64,000 bases of DNA from Misgurnus anguillicaudatus (GCF_027580225.2 NC_073360.2:10904501-10968500); one strand, 5' to 3'. Counted from the first letter of the stretch, positions 47,022 through 59,294 are shown. The notes: a model not told the origin generated them from the sequence alone. Numbers and translations are program-made.

Positions 47022-49201
47022 GTAAGAGATCTTCTAAAGAGTCACTGTTTTTACACCTATACATTGAATGTATATCAACAGTACGCTGTATTCCTCGGAG
47101 GAGGCTTTTTGATGTAAAGTTGTTGTTTTCATAGATGCCCGTGAACCGAGGAACACGGGTGTTTATCATATAAAAGCTGCCAGCGAGTGCATTAAAACAC
47201 CAAATTAAACGGGCAGTGCTGCGACTGGGCTTTGAAATAGTGCCGTGGATGAACTGAGACTGTTTTGATGCATGGGTAACCTCTGAAAGTGGGCTACCAC
47301 TGTAGAAAAAAGCGTTTAACGAATTACGTGTACGTAGAAGAGAGCCTCAGTCAGGGCACATAATTTAAAACGTCAGACAGGAAGATGGAAAAGCAGTTAC
47401 GAGCTAAGCATAAGCCCGGTTTCAGCATTTTAAATATTTCTCGCCCTCAGGGGACGCGGCTTTCTGAAAGAATATAATTACTCACCCCTCCCCGTTCGAA
47501 AATCCCCGCGCTGCATTACCCACAATCCAGCGTGATATTTCGCCGGATGACAAATTACACATTCAAAGCGCCGTCGGATCTAAATACACAGTTCGTTAAC
47601 ATGTTTGATTTGACAAATGGCAGCGTGGCATCGAGGAAAAAGCGCCAGTCATCAAACTTCGATCTAAGCTTTCAAATATAACACACATCCTCCCCGTGGT
47701 GCCGTGAACCCTTAATACAGAGTGCGTGGCATAACCAGCTGTGGGTTTTGACAGGCAGCGGCGGTGTGATGCTCCGGTATGACTGACAGATTGTGACTGG
47801 GTTCTTGGAGAGAGGTTAGGTAAACCCGGGACACCTACGGGCTTCAAAAACGCCCTGACGTTCGTAATGAGCTTTCGGTTGAACCCTGTGTCCTCAGGTC
47901 GAGTTTACCGTGGTTAGCTTGGTCAGCAAACAGGTGGTGTGACAATTAAATGTGTCCATACATGGAATTGTGGCAAGCTTCATATAGGCAACGCATGCTT
48001 AAGGCACATACACAAAAGAGACCTTGACCTTTAAGCAAAATTTGGATTCAATGCCTCCTGACAGATGTGACCCAGTTTGTGAAAAACCCAGACCCATTCT
48101 TTGTGATTCGCTGAAAATATAACCATGTTTAATATTGATGCTCCTTATCTCATGATTATGATGATGTATCCATTGACAAATATAAATCATAGATGGGTGC
48201 ACATGTGACCAATCTTATTGATTTTACAGCTAAGTTTATCTTCGGATTACACTATCAACTCAAATCTGAAATCCTCTTTTAGCATCCAAGTCTTCCCAAG
48301 GGCCGCTTCATGATTTGCTGTATACTGTGTATTTGTAGTAGCCGTTTTGTCCTGTTGGTCTTTAACCAGGTTTCTGTTGTTCTTTTCATTGTATAACTTC
48401 AGCTTTGGGGTATACAAGCTAGATGACTAGCCGTAACACGCGGCGCCATAATTCATTTTAAAATCATAGGCTTGTATAAACAGCTGCAGAAAGCCTCAAG
48501 TCATATTCGCAACCAGAAAAGAAAAGTCATCAATTCTTGCGTAAAAGCAAATCTGGGGTGTTTGTGTATGTGTTCGCGAGCCGAGTATAGAGAGAGTAAA
48601 GCTAAACCATGATCTCTCTGCCATAACCGCTGACCTCCTTCCACAAGAGTCGCTCACCTCCATCGTCACAGCAACATGCTGCAAAATCCAATTATCTTCC
48701 CTGGAGCAGCTGTAGTCTGTGAATATAGATGGACTCTATGAAGGTCAGGGTGTTCTCGACACTACGTACCTCCAATAAAACATTGAACCGTAACACCAAC
48801 AACGCCGGGATTAAACAAACATCCACCTGAAGCGTCACGATCCCTCGTAGATACTTGTGAACTGTGATCGAGATTTTATTTGACGAATCGTTTCTTTCCA
48901 AAACGAGGACATCAGTCATCACATTCAGCGGCCACATAGTGAAGTGCCAGCCCTTGGGTCAACCAGTGCCATCTGATCTTCTAGAGGTCAGGTGTCGGAC
49001 TGAATAATGGATTGAAGCTGACAGACCTGGCACTATTCTTTTCCATGCGCTTGTGACAGGGCACTGGGATTTGGCACTGGATTTCAGGGTTTGTTTAATG
49101 GCTTTTGAATGCTGGTCCAAAGACAGGTTGGGTGTTAATAATGATGGTATTTGGCAGAAGTCTGTCCTAGCATCTGTTGTCATCTTTTGAGTACTTTAGA
49201 G

Positions 49202-49879
49202 CAGGGCTCCCCAACCTTTTTTATACCGCGGACCGGTTTTAGCCTGAACATTTTTCTTGCGGATCGGGGAGGGGGGATCATACCTGCTTTATTGCTCCAT
49301 CACTTATTTTTAGTGGCTGTTAGTGCTGAAAATCCTCCTTTGCGTAATGTATAAAGATTTAAACGGAAGTAAAGATCAAAGAACTAATCAAAGGAAAATT
49401 AATAACGGCTTTATTTTAGTAGAAGTGTAGATCCGTATTTTGGTGGATTGCTTTATCTTTCATTATTTTCACAAGTTCGCCTGCCCATTAAGTAAAAAAT
49501 AATTGACGACGGGCCGTTGAATTATTAGAAAAATAATGCACACCCGAGGTTGGTGATGTGGCCACAATGTGAAGCGGGGTGTGAATTATTTTTCAGTAAT
49601 TCAACGGCCCGGAGTCAATTATTCCGCTTATACTACGGTTACCACACCTCAAGACATCGATCACATGATATTTTTAAAAGGGATTTGTCTGTTATTTGTA
49701 CTTAAATCACTATTGGGAGTAGGACTATTTCTTCCGCATCTCATCCAACAGCTCTTTTGCTTGTTCCAAAACGTCATTTTAAAGCTGGTAATGGAGGCTT
49801 GAGCCGTTGATAGCATTCTAATGCAGTTATTAATGAAGTTATTAGAAAGAGAGCGACAGAGACAGAGACACACAGAGAG

Positions 49880-49913
<34 letters not shown>

Positions 49914-50398
49914 GGCGAGCGAGAGAGAGAGATTGTGGGAATGATGCTACCTTTGTGCGTCTCTAAACAGTGTTGTTACTGCCTCGGAAAATCGTCTGTC
50001 ATGTTGTTTTTGTTAGTCCGTTATTATAGTTAACTATGCGAAGTGATATAGAAGTGTAATGCGGTCAAGAGAGCTGCCTGGAACTACGTTCGCCGTGTGT
50101 TTCCCAGATAATAATTGCACACCTCAGAACGTTCAACAGCCAATCAGGCTCAAGCATTCAACGGACCCGTAGTATAAATCTTAATAATTAATGGCAATTT
50201 TGAAGTATGCCTAAACTCTAATGACAGCAATCCTGTGGGATCGCAGAGAGCGGCCCGGTACAAAAGTGGAAATGATCGAGGTTATCGGAAGGCGGCTCTT
50301 AAAGGGCAAACACAATTTTTTTTTCAGGACGACCCGACCCGGTGGCAGCTTGTCTATAGCCCGGTACTGGGTCGCGACCCGGTAGTTGGGGACCTTTG
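49202..50398. mobile_element. hAT-like element (CAGGGCTCCCCAACC ends) inside the tandem array
   Basis: Left CAGGGCTCCCCAACCTTTTT, right 'ggtagttggggacctttg' (inverse), with the 'ccgcggaccgg' and 'gcgacccgg' words expected inside the ends. Flanks CTTTAGAG (49194-49201) and CTATAGAG (50399-50406) are an 8-bp duplication with one change. 1197 bp. A GA-rich run lies at 49858-49932. I find no convincing transposase. Confidence 0.88.
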
Positions 50399-50689
50399 CT
50401 ATAGAGTGTAGCCCTCGCTGTAGAGTGACATTTTAAACAAAGAATGTGTTTTCTTCCTGTGACCTTTCTCACTTTGTTAGGTTCTTAATGCTGTTTTCCT
50501 AAGACAAGTTGGGTGTCAGTAATAATGGTTTTTGGTAGAAGTATGTCATGGGATATGCCATGGCTAGTCATTGTTAGCAAACTGCTAACATCAAAAATAC
50601 CAAAATTCGAGATACATTGAGATAATTGCATTTTGATTATTTAGAGCGATAATCAAAACATACATGGAGTTTGAACTGTTTGTCCTATC

Positions 50690-50890
50690 CTGGTCCTGTT
50701 TCCCAATCCTGGTCCTCAGGTACCCCCTCCCAGAAGTATTAGATGTCTCCTAATTTAAAACACCCGATTTAACTCATCAGCTTGTTAGAGAGACATGTTG
50801 GAACCATTCTGGAAGGAGGCTGATGAGTTAAGTTAGGTGTTTTAAATAAGGAGACATCTAAAACTTTCTAGGAGTGGGTACTTGAGGACC
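50690..50890. repeat. Foldback repeat 'cctggtcctcaggtacccc'
   Basis: Left 'atcctggtcctcaggtaccc' and 'agatgtctcctaatttaaaa', right inverse 'ttttaaataaggagacatct' and 'gggtacttgaggaccagg'. Centre 'aactcatcagcttg…ctgatgagtt' is also inverted. Confidence 0.82.
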
Positions 50891-50891
50891 A

Positions 50892-51170
50892 GGGGTCTCA
50901 TTTATAAAACTGCATCGGATTCTTATGCACAAAAGCCAAAAAATGGCATACGGCAAAAAATATTAAGACTTATAAAACAAAGCAATGTTCCCTTTATAAT
51001 TCAAAGATCACCTGCAAGTGTGCGTACATTAATAATCCTCAGATCCCACCCTGCGAGCCCATTTTCCCTTTAAGATTTTTTGTATAGATCACAACCTTTG
51101 CGTGGAAACTGGCGTATGCACGTTTCCAGCCCCGTTTTGTGCTTACGCACGCTTTATAAATAAGACCCCA
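50892..51170. repeat. Foldback repeat 'GGGGTCTCATTTATAAA'
   Basis: Left 'ggggtctcatttataaaac', right 'gctttataaataagacccca'. Directly abuts the preceding foldback. Confidence 0.78.
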
Positions 51171-53268
51171 TGATTGGAAAACACTTCCCAAAAGGAATAC
51201 TTCTGGGTTTTATAACTCAGGTAAGAGCGCCACCTGGTGGATAATAGTGGAAATACGGATTGTCGGAAAAACTCGCCATTGGCAGGGAAGAGTTTTCTCT
51301 TAATTTAGGTTTTATGGTTTAATGTTCCCAAGACAAGAAGCGTGTCAGTAATGATGGTATACTTGGCAGTAGTATGTTGTTGAGGCTAGTCGCTGTTAGC
51401 GTTCTGCTATAGTTGTAGTGACACTTTATACGAAAAATGCTCTTCACTTAAGGTTTTTGTTCTTTTGTTGTGCCCTTCTTTCACTTTCTTGCTCTAAGAC
51501 AGGCTAGGTGTCAGCAATGATGGTTTTTGGCAGAAGCATTTGTTGTGGCTAGTCATTGTTACCGGCATAGCTTTGGTATGGTCACTTTATAAAAACAAAA
51601 TAATGCACTTCACTTAAGGATTTAGTTTATTTGCTGTGACCTTTCTCACTTTATAAGGTTTAAAATGCTGTTCCAAAGACAAGCTGGGTGTCAGTAATGA
51701 TGGTATTTGGTAATAGTAGGCCTATATCATAGCATTTGTCATGGCTTGTCGCTGTTAAAGCTCGGCCGTAGTTAGTGTGACACTTTATACGAAAAATGCT
51801 CTTCACTTAAGGTTTTTGTTCTTTTGCTGTGACCTTTCTCACTTTGTTAGGTTTTAAATGGTGATCCCAAGAAAAATCTGGGGTTAGTAATGATAGTATT
51901 TGACAACATTTGTTTCGGATAGTTGTCTGCGGAGTAATAAAATAGCCCTGTAGAGTGGTACATTTTACAAAAATGCTTTGCTTTTAGTGTTTTGGTTCTC
52001 TTGCTGTGACCTTTTATTTGAACAGAATAAACTGCTCTATCAAGGCACCATTTTAGAAAGCATTTCGTGGCTATTTCTCATGTGGAATAAAAAGTACCGA
52101 TTGCCCTTTAAAACAGACTTGAATTTAACATGAGCTTCACAACTTTCACCCTAATTCTGCTACATTTCTCACTCATTAAAGCAAAATCTGCGTTTTTCTA
52201 TTAGATAGTATGGCCTAGTGCAGCCACTGCTTACTTTTGAAGGGATTTCCACTGTGGTAAGTACCTAGTACACAATACTTTTTTATTACCACCTCAATGT
52301 AGGTTACAAGCGAGCCGTACTGATACTAAATCGTGACGTGTAAACTGCAGTTCACTGATGGGTCATAAAGCATAGTCACTACTGGTGTCATTGCTACTGT
52401 AAATGCAAGATTACTTTACCCGTATGCGCCATTGAGCAAGTGATGTCGTCATCTGTGCTTTTTTGTACTAGTTCCCAAACTCCCTTTTAGCAATGATGTC
52501 ATGGCAGTCTATAACGATAAGTCTATAATCCCACCCACTCTAAAGCGGCACTAAACTCCAATGCAAATGCAAAACGAGCCAAAGTAAGCCCAAAGCTAAG
52601 CCCGGCTGCATGGTAACGAGCCGTGTTGTACCACACAATTGAAAAGCGCCCATAAATGTCCATGTTTTCTAGTACACTTCATCTGAACAAGAAATTGCAC
52701 AAACTGAAGTAGCAGTAACCTGTGCTGTTGCTACAAATCAGGCGCTTTTCACAACAAGTAGTCTTTGACCACAGATCTAGTCATCAACACAGCTGCAATT
52801 AGAGCACATTGCGAATCAACTCGAAAGCAGTACTGTTCCAATTGCATTCCCAGGCGCTTATCCTTTTCCTATTTCTTGGAATCTGATTACCGTATAGAAA
52901 ACATACTCAGTACGTCGCCTCCAGATTAGAGTTTTTCCCCACCGTCGAGACTCTACAGCCTGATTGGAGCCACGTCGAGTTCCACCCGTGTGGTTGTGAG
53001 GGATAACTTTAACCATCCGGCTTTGCCGTGTAATGGCCTGTTTTTCAGCCTGTGGGCCATTTTTGCTCCAGGAATACGTAATGGGTTTAGATAACGGCTC
53101 TGGACCACATTCATCTCCAAATTGAAGTTCCCCCTCAGGGATTTGGCGACACACCTCGCACACTGGCAGCACATCAAACACTGAGACGACTTCACAAAAC
53201 TACATCTAAAGATTTCACATGCAAAACCCTCTAAGTGCCTCTGACATGTTTTCTGACAAGTTTACCAA

Positions 53269-53976
53269 GGCGAATAGTAAAGTAAAGCATTTGCGATAGA
53301 AGAGAGTGATTACCATTGCAGTTTCTATTTGAAAGATAAGTCACATGTTTCATTTTTGTCATTTGGGACGCAATTGAAATGATTCACATGCTCTTAAATG
53401 GCTCGAGAACAGCTGTACATGCATACTCTTTTATGCAGGATCCCCATCCTTGGTTGTTTCTTGAACATAAATAATACATTTGTCACATGGGTATTTTATT
53501 AGTCTTTTGGCTTCCTATTGAGCATGTAAAAAATGTTGTCCCTTCGGCTGTCACTAGACTTTGCAGCTGTATTTACACAATGTAGTTTATGGTTTCATAA
53601 ACCTTTATAATGGTAGATAAATCTTAATGTTTAGGTGATATTTTGCTTTTAACATTTTTTTATTAAATAAGTTTATTTTTGTGCTAATTATGGCACTGTA
53701 ATATGTTTATGACAGTTAATGATTTTTATAAGTTGTCATTACCGTACCGAGCCCCTAAGGTGACATTGGAGTAAAAAAATCTAAAGTTTAGTTATATGTG
53801 CTCACGTGAAACTTTCATGTGCAGATTTTTTTTTATTTTGCGTTTTTCGTGCTCAACGGGAAACTTTCACGTGCGCACGCGATTGTTTTAATGTGCGCAC
53901 ACGATAGTTTCACGTATTTAATTACAGACAGCAAAAAAAAAAACTGTATCTACTGTCAACCCAGCTTGGGTCAAAA
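53269..53976 (+). repeat. Intronic direct duplication, copy A
   Basis: From 'aaggcgaatagtaaagtaaa' through 'catgtttcatttttgtcatt', 'ccatccttggttgtttct' and 'agctaattatggcactgta'-type words to 'ctgtcaacccagcttgggtc'. The same order is found at 56054-56660. Copy A carries the extra CACGTG-element fragment at 53746-53914. Confidence 0.85.
53746..53914. mobile_element. Truncated copy of the CACGTG minisatellite element
   Basis: Begins ACCGAGCCCCTAAGGTGACA like the left end at 8385 and contains two diverged minisatellite units (TTTCACGTGCGCACGCGA). The right terminal repeat is missing. It lies in copy A of the duplication and not in copy B. Confidence 0.8.
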
Positions 53977-54043
53977 ATATATTTCTATTTATTTATTTAT
54001 TTCTATTTCTATTTATTTCTATTTCTATTTATATCTATATCTA

Positions 54044-54045
<2 letters not shown>

Positions 54046-54103
<58 letters not shown>
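54046..54103. repeat. (TA)n simple repeat
   Basis: Long TA run preceded by 'atttctatttat' words from 53984. The open frame through it is an artefact. Confidence 0.95.
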
Positions 54104-54108
<5 letters not shown>

Positions 54109-55173
54109 TTATTTATTTAAATGAGCAGACTATTATGTTTAAGTTCGGTAATTTCACTTCATTTCAGAAATTGAAATGCCTTATTTTCACTAATGTCATT
54201 TTAGTCAATTCACTGATATTTAACAAATTTGACTGTGTTTGCTGCAAAACCCTCTAAGTACATGCAAACGTCTCCAGTAAATGTCCTTTCTGAAAAAGGC
54301 AAAAAAATCTGTTCAATATTCAAATATATTCGGTAAATCTCCTTTAATCGGGTAACCGCAGTCGTTCGTACAATTATTAATCCGTGCACATATAGGACTT
54401 TGCAGAAAAAATCGTTGTGCATTTATTGGATTCTGCCAACAAACCGTTATTTCTGAATGACCTGAGGCCTGGATTAAGCAGATTTGAAACAAAAATATTT
54501 AATCAACGTATTATAATATGTGCCGAGACCATTCGGTGAATATAATTATCTCACATTTTATCGGAGGTGGCATTGAGTGGCTTTTGTATCTGAGCTCCTC
54601 ATGTGTTTCTATGTTTAAGGGTAAATGCATACGTTGGAAAAATAATGGAGAGGATGTTTTTAGCTTTGACAGGAGGATTGTCAGGTTTTTTTTCAGTTTG
54701 ATTCATCTCTCAATGGGATTTAAGAGCAACCAAGCTTTTCATGCACCGATTTACACTTTGTATAACAGTGAAACACACATAGAGACTGACTAATATACTG
54801 AGTGATTGTATCTTATAAATGAAGTATGGCACTTAATGTGTTAGCTTATTAAAGTGATCGTTTAATTGAAAATATGTGTGCCTAAAATGTGTTTATATAT
54901 TAGGTGTTTTAAAACCAATTCATTTGAGGTCATGCTATATTGTGAATTGAATAATGCAGACACTTATGCCTAATATCACCCGTTAGCCATGACTGCATTT
55001 ACGATACATCACAGCCTCTCGTACCATATTACCTAATTAAATATACAACGTTTGTGTGAGGTTATTAAGTAACTGCATTTCTCCACATATTGTACAGATT
55101 ATTCAAAGACACACACAGAGAATACTTCACATAATGCAGCCATTGACGACTGTTATTCTTCTGCCATTTTTAG

Positions 55174-55406
55174 CAATAGTCCTGCGCACAAATATTACCT
55201 GGCTACCAGCCCTGTTTCGGGGGCACTGTACCTGTCAGATACCAGCAGCAGGAAGGTCTTTAAGGTGAAGTCTCTGAATACGGTGAAGGATGTGGCAAAG
55301 AACCTCGAGCTAGTGGCGGGCACAGGAGATCAGTGTTTGCCGTATGATGAGACGCGCTGCGGCGACGGAGGTAAAGCCGTGGAGGCCACACTAACCAACC
55401 CGAGAG
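55174..55406 (+). CDS. tenm4: tenm4 exon: NHL propeller blades
   Basis: Acceptor GCCATTTTTAG, donor G|GTAAGT, phase 2 in and phase 1 out, 77 full codons. It encodes [34 protein letters not shown], then [37 protein letters not shown]. The '[10 protein letters not shown]…CGDGG' block is a classical NHL repeat, and the …TNPRG ending is what I recall for TENM4 rather than TENM1-3. The exon lies between the two copies of a ~0.6-kb direct intronic duplication (53269-53976 and 56054-56660). Confidence 0.97.
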
Positions 55407-56053
55407 GTAAGTCTGGACCCTTTTGCTTTTTCATAAACAGAACACTGTTAAGATTTCAGTGAAGTCCCTTAAACTAAACACTGTGTACTAGTTTATTTGG
55501 TAAAGCATTGTGTAAGCAATGATAAAATGTATAACTTCACTTTGTATTGCTTTAGATTAAAGTATATGTCAAATGCATAAAATGTAAAATGTGATTGGCT
55601 TGTTTTCAACGTGGGTGTAAAAACACCTGACTCTTTATTTTTGCAGTACACATAGTCTAGGACTGTCACTGAAACAGGTGTGATATCTCGAAAACACCTA
55701 CATCAGTGATATCTGTCAGGTGATAGTGACATTTTTGTGTGGCATTTCAGGAAAAAACACTTATTGCACATATTTCATATAAGCAATTTTGATTCTGTTT
55801 ACCTACATAGTTTTTTATTGATGCAAGCCAAAGGGATCTAAATTCAGAGGTAGCCTCAAAACCACAGAAAATCATTCTTTCTGCTTGCAACATGAAATTG
55901 ATAGCAGACCACCGCTGTGCGATGTGGTTTTTATACACTTGTCAATGTTGTAGATTGTAATAGAGAGAATGCGCATGCAGCACATGTATACCTGTCAGGT
56001 ATGCAGCCAATGCATTATTCTTTTATCATCAAAGCAGTACTATAATGGCATTA

Positions 56054-56660
56054 CATAGGCGAATAATAAAGTAAAGAAGCGTTTGCGACAGAAGACGGTG
56101 GTTACCATTGCAGTTTCTATTTGAAAGATGACTCATGCAAAGTCACATGTTTCATTTTTGTCATCTGGGACGCAATTGAAATGATTCACATGCTTCTAAA
56201 TAGCTTGAGAACAGCTGTACATCCGTACCACCCTTTTTCCCAGGATCTCCATCCTTGGTTGTTTCTAGAAAATAAATAATACATTTGTCACATGGATATT
56301 TTATGAGTCTTTTGACGTCCTGTTGAGCATTTAAACATTTTTCGTCCTTTCGGCTGTCAATAGATTTTGCAACTGTATTTATACAATGCAAGTTTGAATT
56401 ATTGGTTTTATAAACCTTTATAAATGTAGATAAATCTTAATGTTTAGGTGACTTTTTACTTTTTTATTATTTTCTTCATTAAACAAGTTTATTTTTGAGC
56501 TAATTATGGCACTGTAACATGTTCATGACAGTTAATGTGTCCAGTTTTTTTTATTTTTTGCAAATCCGTAAATTTCAATGGTGATTTTTTTACAGTAGCA
56601 TAAATTACAGACAGCACAAAAAGACTGTATTTACTGTCAATCCAGCTTTGGGTCAAAAAA
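56054..56660 (+). repeat. Intronic direct duplication, copy B
   Basis: Collinear with 53269-53976, in the same orientation, with scattered substitutions and small indels. Ends at 'ctgtcaatccagctttgggt'. It lacks the transposon fragment found in copy A. Confidence 0.85.
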
Positions 56661-56782
56661 GGGACACATTCAGCTGTTAGGTTAGGTTAAATTAACTTAG
56701 AAAATGTTTATATTTAACCCAACAATTGGTAAAAAAAAATTATTTATTTATTTTTATTTAGCCTATTTATTTATTTACCGCA

Positions 56783-57623
56783 TTAAAGGATCAGTCCATT
56801 TTCTTAAAAAAAAATCCAGATAATTTACTCACCAGCATGTCATCCGGAATGTTGATGTCTTTTTTTGTTCGGTCGAGAAGAAGTTATGTTTTTTGGGGAG
56901 GTGTTCCGGGATTTTTCTCATTTTGGTGGACTTTAATGGACCCCAACACATAACAGTTTTAATGCGGTTTAAAATTGCAGTTTCAAAGGACTCTAAAAGA
57001 TCCCAAACGAGGCATAAGGGTCTTATCTAGCGAAACAATTTTCATTTTTGACAAGAAAAATTAAAAATATGCACTTTTAAACCCAAACTTCTCGTCTCCG
57101 GTCCTGTGATGCGCCAGCGCGACCTCACTTAAATTGCGTAGTGACGTCGAAAGGTCACGTGTTACATATATGAAACGCACATTTGCGGACCATTTTAAAC
57201 AATAAACTGACACAAAGACATTAATTAGTATCATTCCACATACAACAACGGAATGGTCCTCTTTCTCCACACTTGTAAAAACTGGGGCGTACTTGACGTG
57301 ATGACGTATTATGTGAGGTTGCGCTGGCGCGTCACAGGACTGTAGATAGACGAGAAGTTGTGGTTTAAAACTACATATTTTTTATTTTTCTTGTCAAAAA
57401 TGACAATCGTTTCGCTAGATAAGACCCTTATGCCTCGTTTGGGATCGCTTTGAAACTCCGTTGAAACTGCAATTTTAAACTGTTACGTGTTGGGGTCCAT
57501 TAAAGTCCATTAAAATTAGAAAATCCTGGAATGTTTTCCTCAAACAACATAATTTCTTCTCGACTAAACAAAGAAAGACTGGATTATCTGGATTTTTTTT
57601 AAGAAAATGGACTAATCCTTTAA
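56783..57623. repeat. Long foldback element, copy 2
   Basis: 'ttaaaggatcagtccatttt' to 'aaaatggactaatcctttaa'. Same family as 2588-3460, 841 versus 873 bases. The central part is in the opposite orientation to copy 1: a minus-strand reading frame here matches a plus-strand one there. Confidence 0.88.
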
Positions 57624-57880
57624 CATGTAAGGGATTATCATTAATGAACATTTGTAAGGGAGATATAAATTTGTAATGTAAATAATGTCACAATGCACAC
57701 AAAATCAGTCTTTATTTTCTGTTAGCAATTCCTTTGATTTCCATGTAAGATATTATTATTAAATATTGTCATGCATGTTTATTGCAGGTTATTGCCACCG
57801 GATTATTTTTAAACTTCATCCACATAAGATCATATAGTCATTCAGTAGAAATTAATTCCCTGCACCTGTGTCTTATACAG

Positions 57881-58035
57881 GCATCACTGTGGACAAGTAT
57901 GACGTGATCTTCTTCGTAGACGGCACCATGATCCGTCGTATCGATCAGAACGGTATCATATCCACCTTGCTGGGCTTCAATGACTTGACTTCTGCGCGAC
58001 CCCTGAGCTGTGACTCCGTGATGGACATCTCCCAG
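57881..58035 (+). CDS. tenm4: tenm4 exon: NHL propeller, [14 protein letters not shown] segment
   Basis: Acceptor TGTCTTATACAG, donor CAG|GTGTGG, phase 1 in and phase 0 out, 51 full codons. It encodes [40 protein letters not shown] and [12 protein letters not shown]. The wording [13 protein letters not shown] and [10 protein letters not shown] matches remembered TENM4. The expected continuation (VRLEWPTDLA-type) is not found in the remaining ~5.9 kb, so the next exon lies beyond the window. The donor GTGTGG is weak; the frame stays open a further 93 bases past it without family similarity. Confidence 0.96.
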
Positions 58036-58856
58036 GTGTGGAGCTTTTTTCTGATATTTCTGTCCAATTTGTGGTACGGTTCATGGCATGGTTTGGGATG
58101 CTGTCGTGTTTCTGTGCTGTTGTCGTAAAGCCCAGTGCCTTTGGGAGGGTAATGGAGTGCAGAAATATTTTTGGTGTGGGTAGGAACGGAGGGTCACGTC
58201 GCTGTGTGCCCCAAGTTGTTTCTTACAGCTGTGGGCTTCTGATATCAGTTGATGTAAGCTGACCTTCAACCTGAGCGACATATCTGCCCCCTCTGTCCCA
58301 AGACATGCCTGCATACGTGCTCGGAGAGACGAGCATGCTGTGTTCACCATAGCCACTCCCTTAAGCAATACAAATGTTAACATTCACCCCAGGCAAGGGC
58401 ATTACATTGACTATGATCTCAAAAGCTTCTGATAGGGATGCGACTTTCCTAGAGGTCCAGACCTGGAGCAATTTAGGCTACTTTGATTTTTCATCATTTT
58501 ATTTTGCTTATAGTATTCTGCTAGTGTCAAGACAATTTAGAGGGCCTGCGGTTATTATGATGAATAAAATATATTAAAAATTCCTCTTTTATTAGTTTAA
58601 GCTTTTGGCTGAATTGTAAGGAAACCTCTGCCTTGTGCATAGTTTTGCCCAGTTTTATATTTTGGATGTAGACTTTCTTGGTATATTAACACAACAACCT
58701 GTCTGGTGACTTTTATTTTTACTTGAATTACTAGAAATTTACAAGTAAATTGCTATTAATATAAATGCATTCATTACGCTGCTATTCTGTAAGACAATAA
58801 CAGTTAAATGTAATTTAAAAGAATAGCAAAAATCAATATTGGGTAGAACACTTTTT

Positions 58857-59294
58857 TTTAAAGTAGACATATCATGAAAATCAGACTTTTTCCATGTTTA
58901 AGTGCTATAATTGGGTCCCTTGTGCTTCTATCAACCTAGAAACTGTGAAAAAGATCAACCCATTAACTTAGTTTTGGTAAATCATTCTCTGCAAGCATGT
59001 AAAAAAATAGGTAATTGAAATTTGGCTCCCCTTGTGATGTCAGAAGAGGATAATACCGCCCCTTAATCTGCACTATCCAACCACGCCACTGTCATTTAGT
59101 GAAGAGATCAACTCATTTGCATTTTAAAGGACACACCCAAAATTGGCACATTTTTGCTCACACCTACAAAGTGGCAATTTTAACATGCTATAATAAGTTT
59201 ATATGATATTTTGAGCTAGAACTCCACATACGTACTCTGGGGACACCAGAGATTTATTTGACATCTTAAAAAATCTTGTGAAATGTCCCCTTTA
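58857..59294. repeat. Foldback element 'TTAAAGGGGCCATG', copy 3
   Basis: 'aagtagacatatcatgaaaa' to 'gtgaaatgtcccctttaa'. Interior shared with 10857-11367 and 41849-42290. Confidence 0.85.

Larger units (their letters stand above)
49030..52015. repeat. Decayed tandem array, monomer ~165-190 bp
   Basis: The landmark 'aagacaagctgggtgtcagtaatgatggta' (with variants) recurs near 49121, 50502, 51331, 51497, 51677 and 51869. A second landmark, 'gctgtgacctttctcacttt', precedes it in several units. Spacings are 166, 180 and 192 in the uninterrupted part. Three later elements sit inside the array (49202-50398, ~50690-50890 and 50892-51170). Confidence 0.8.
47022..55173 (+). other. Intron between microexon B and the NHL exon
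   Basis: 8152-bp intron, the largest complete one here. Holds a decayed tandem array (49030-52015) with three insertions, copy A of the intronic duplication (53269-53976), a truncated copy of the CACGTG element (53746-53914) and a (TA)n tract. 47022-49030 and 52020-53260 show nothing recognised. Confidence 0.6.
55407..57880 (+). other. Intron between the two NHL exons
   Basis: 2474-bp intron. Contains copy B of the duplication (56054-56660) and foldback copy 2 (56783-57623). 55407-56050 has nothing recognised. Confidence 0.65.

Noticed and set aside
53819..54124. Open frame rich in Tyr/Ile
   Set aside because: It runs through the 'atttctatttat' and (TA)n tracts; low-complexity artefact.
58036..58128. 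Continuation of the reading frame past the last propeller exon
   Set aside because: Sequence after CAG|GTGTGG loses all family similarity; expected next residues (VRLEWP-type) are absent, so it is intron.
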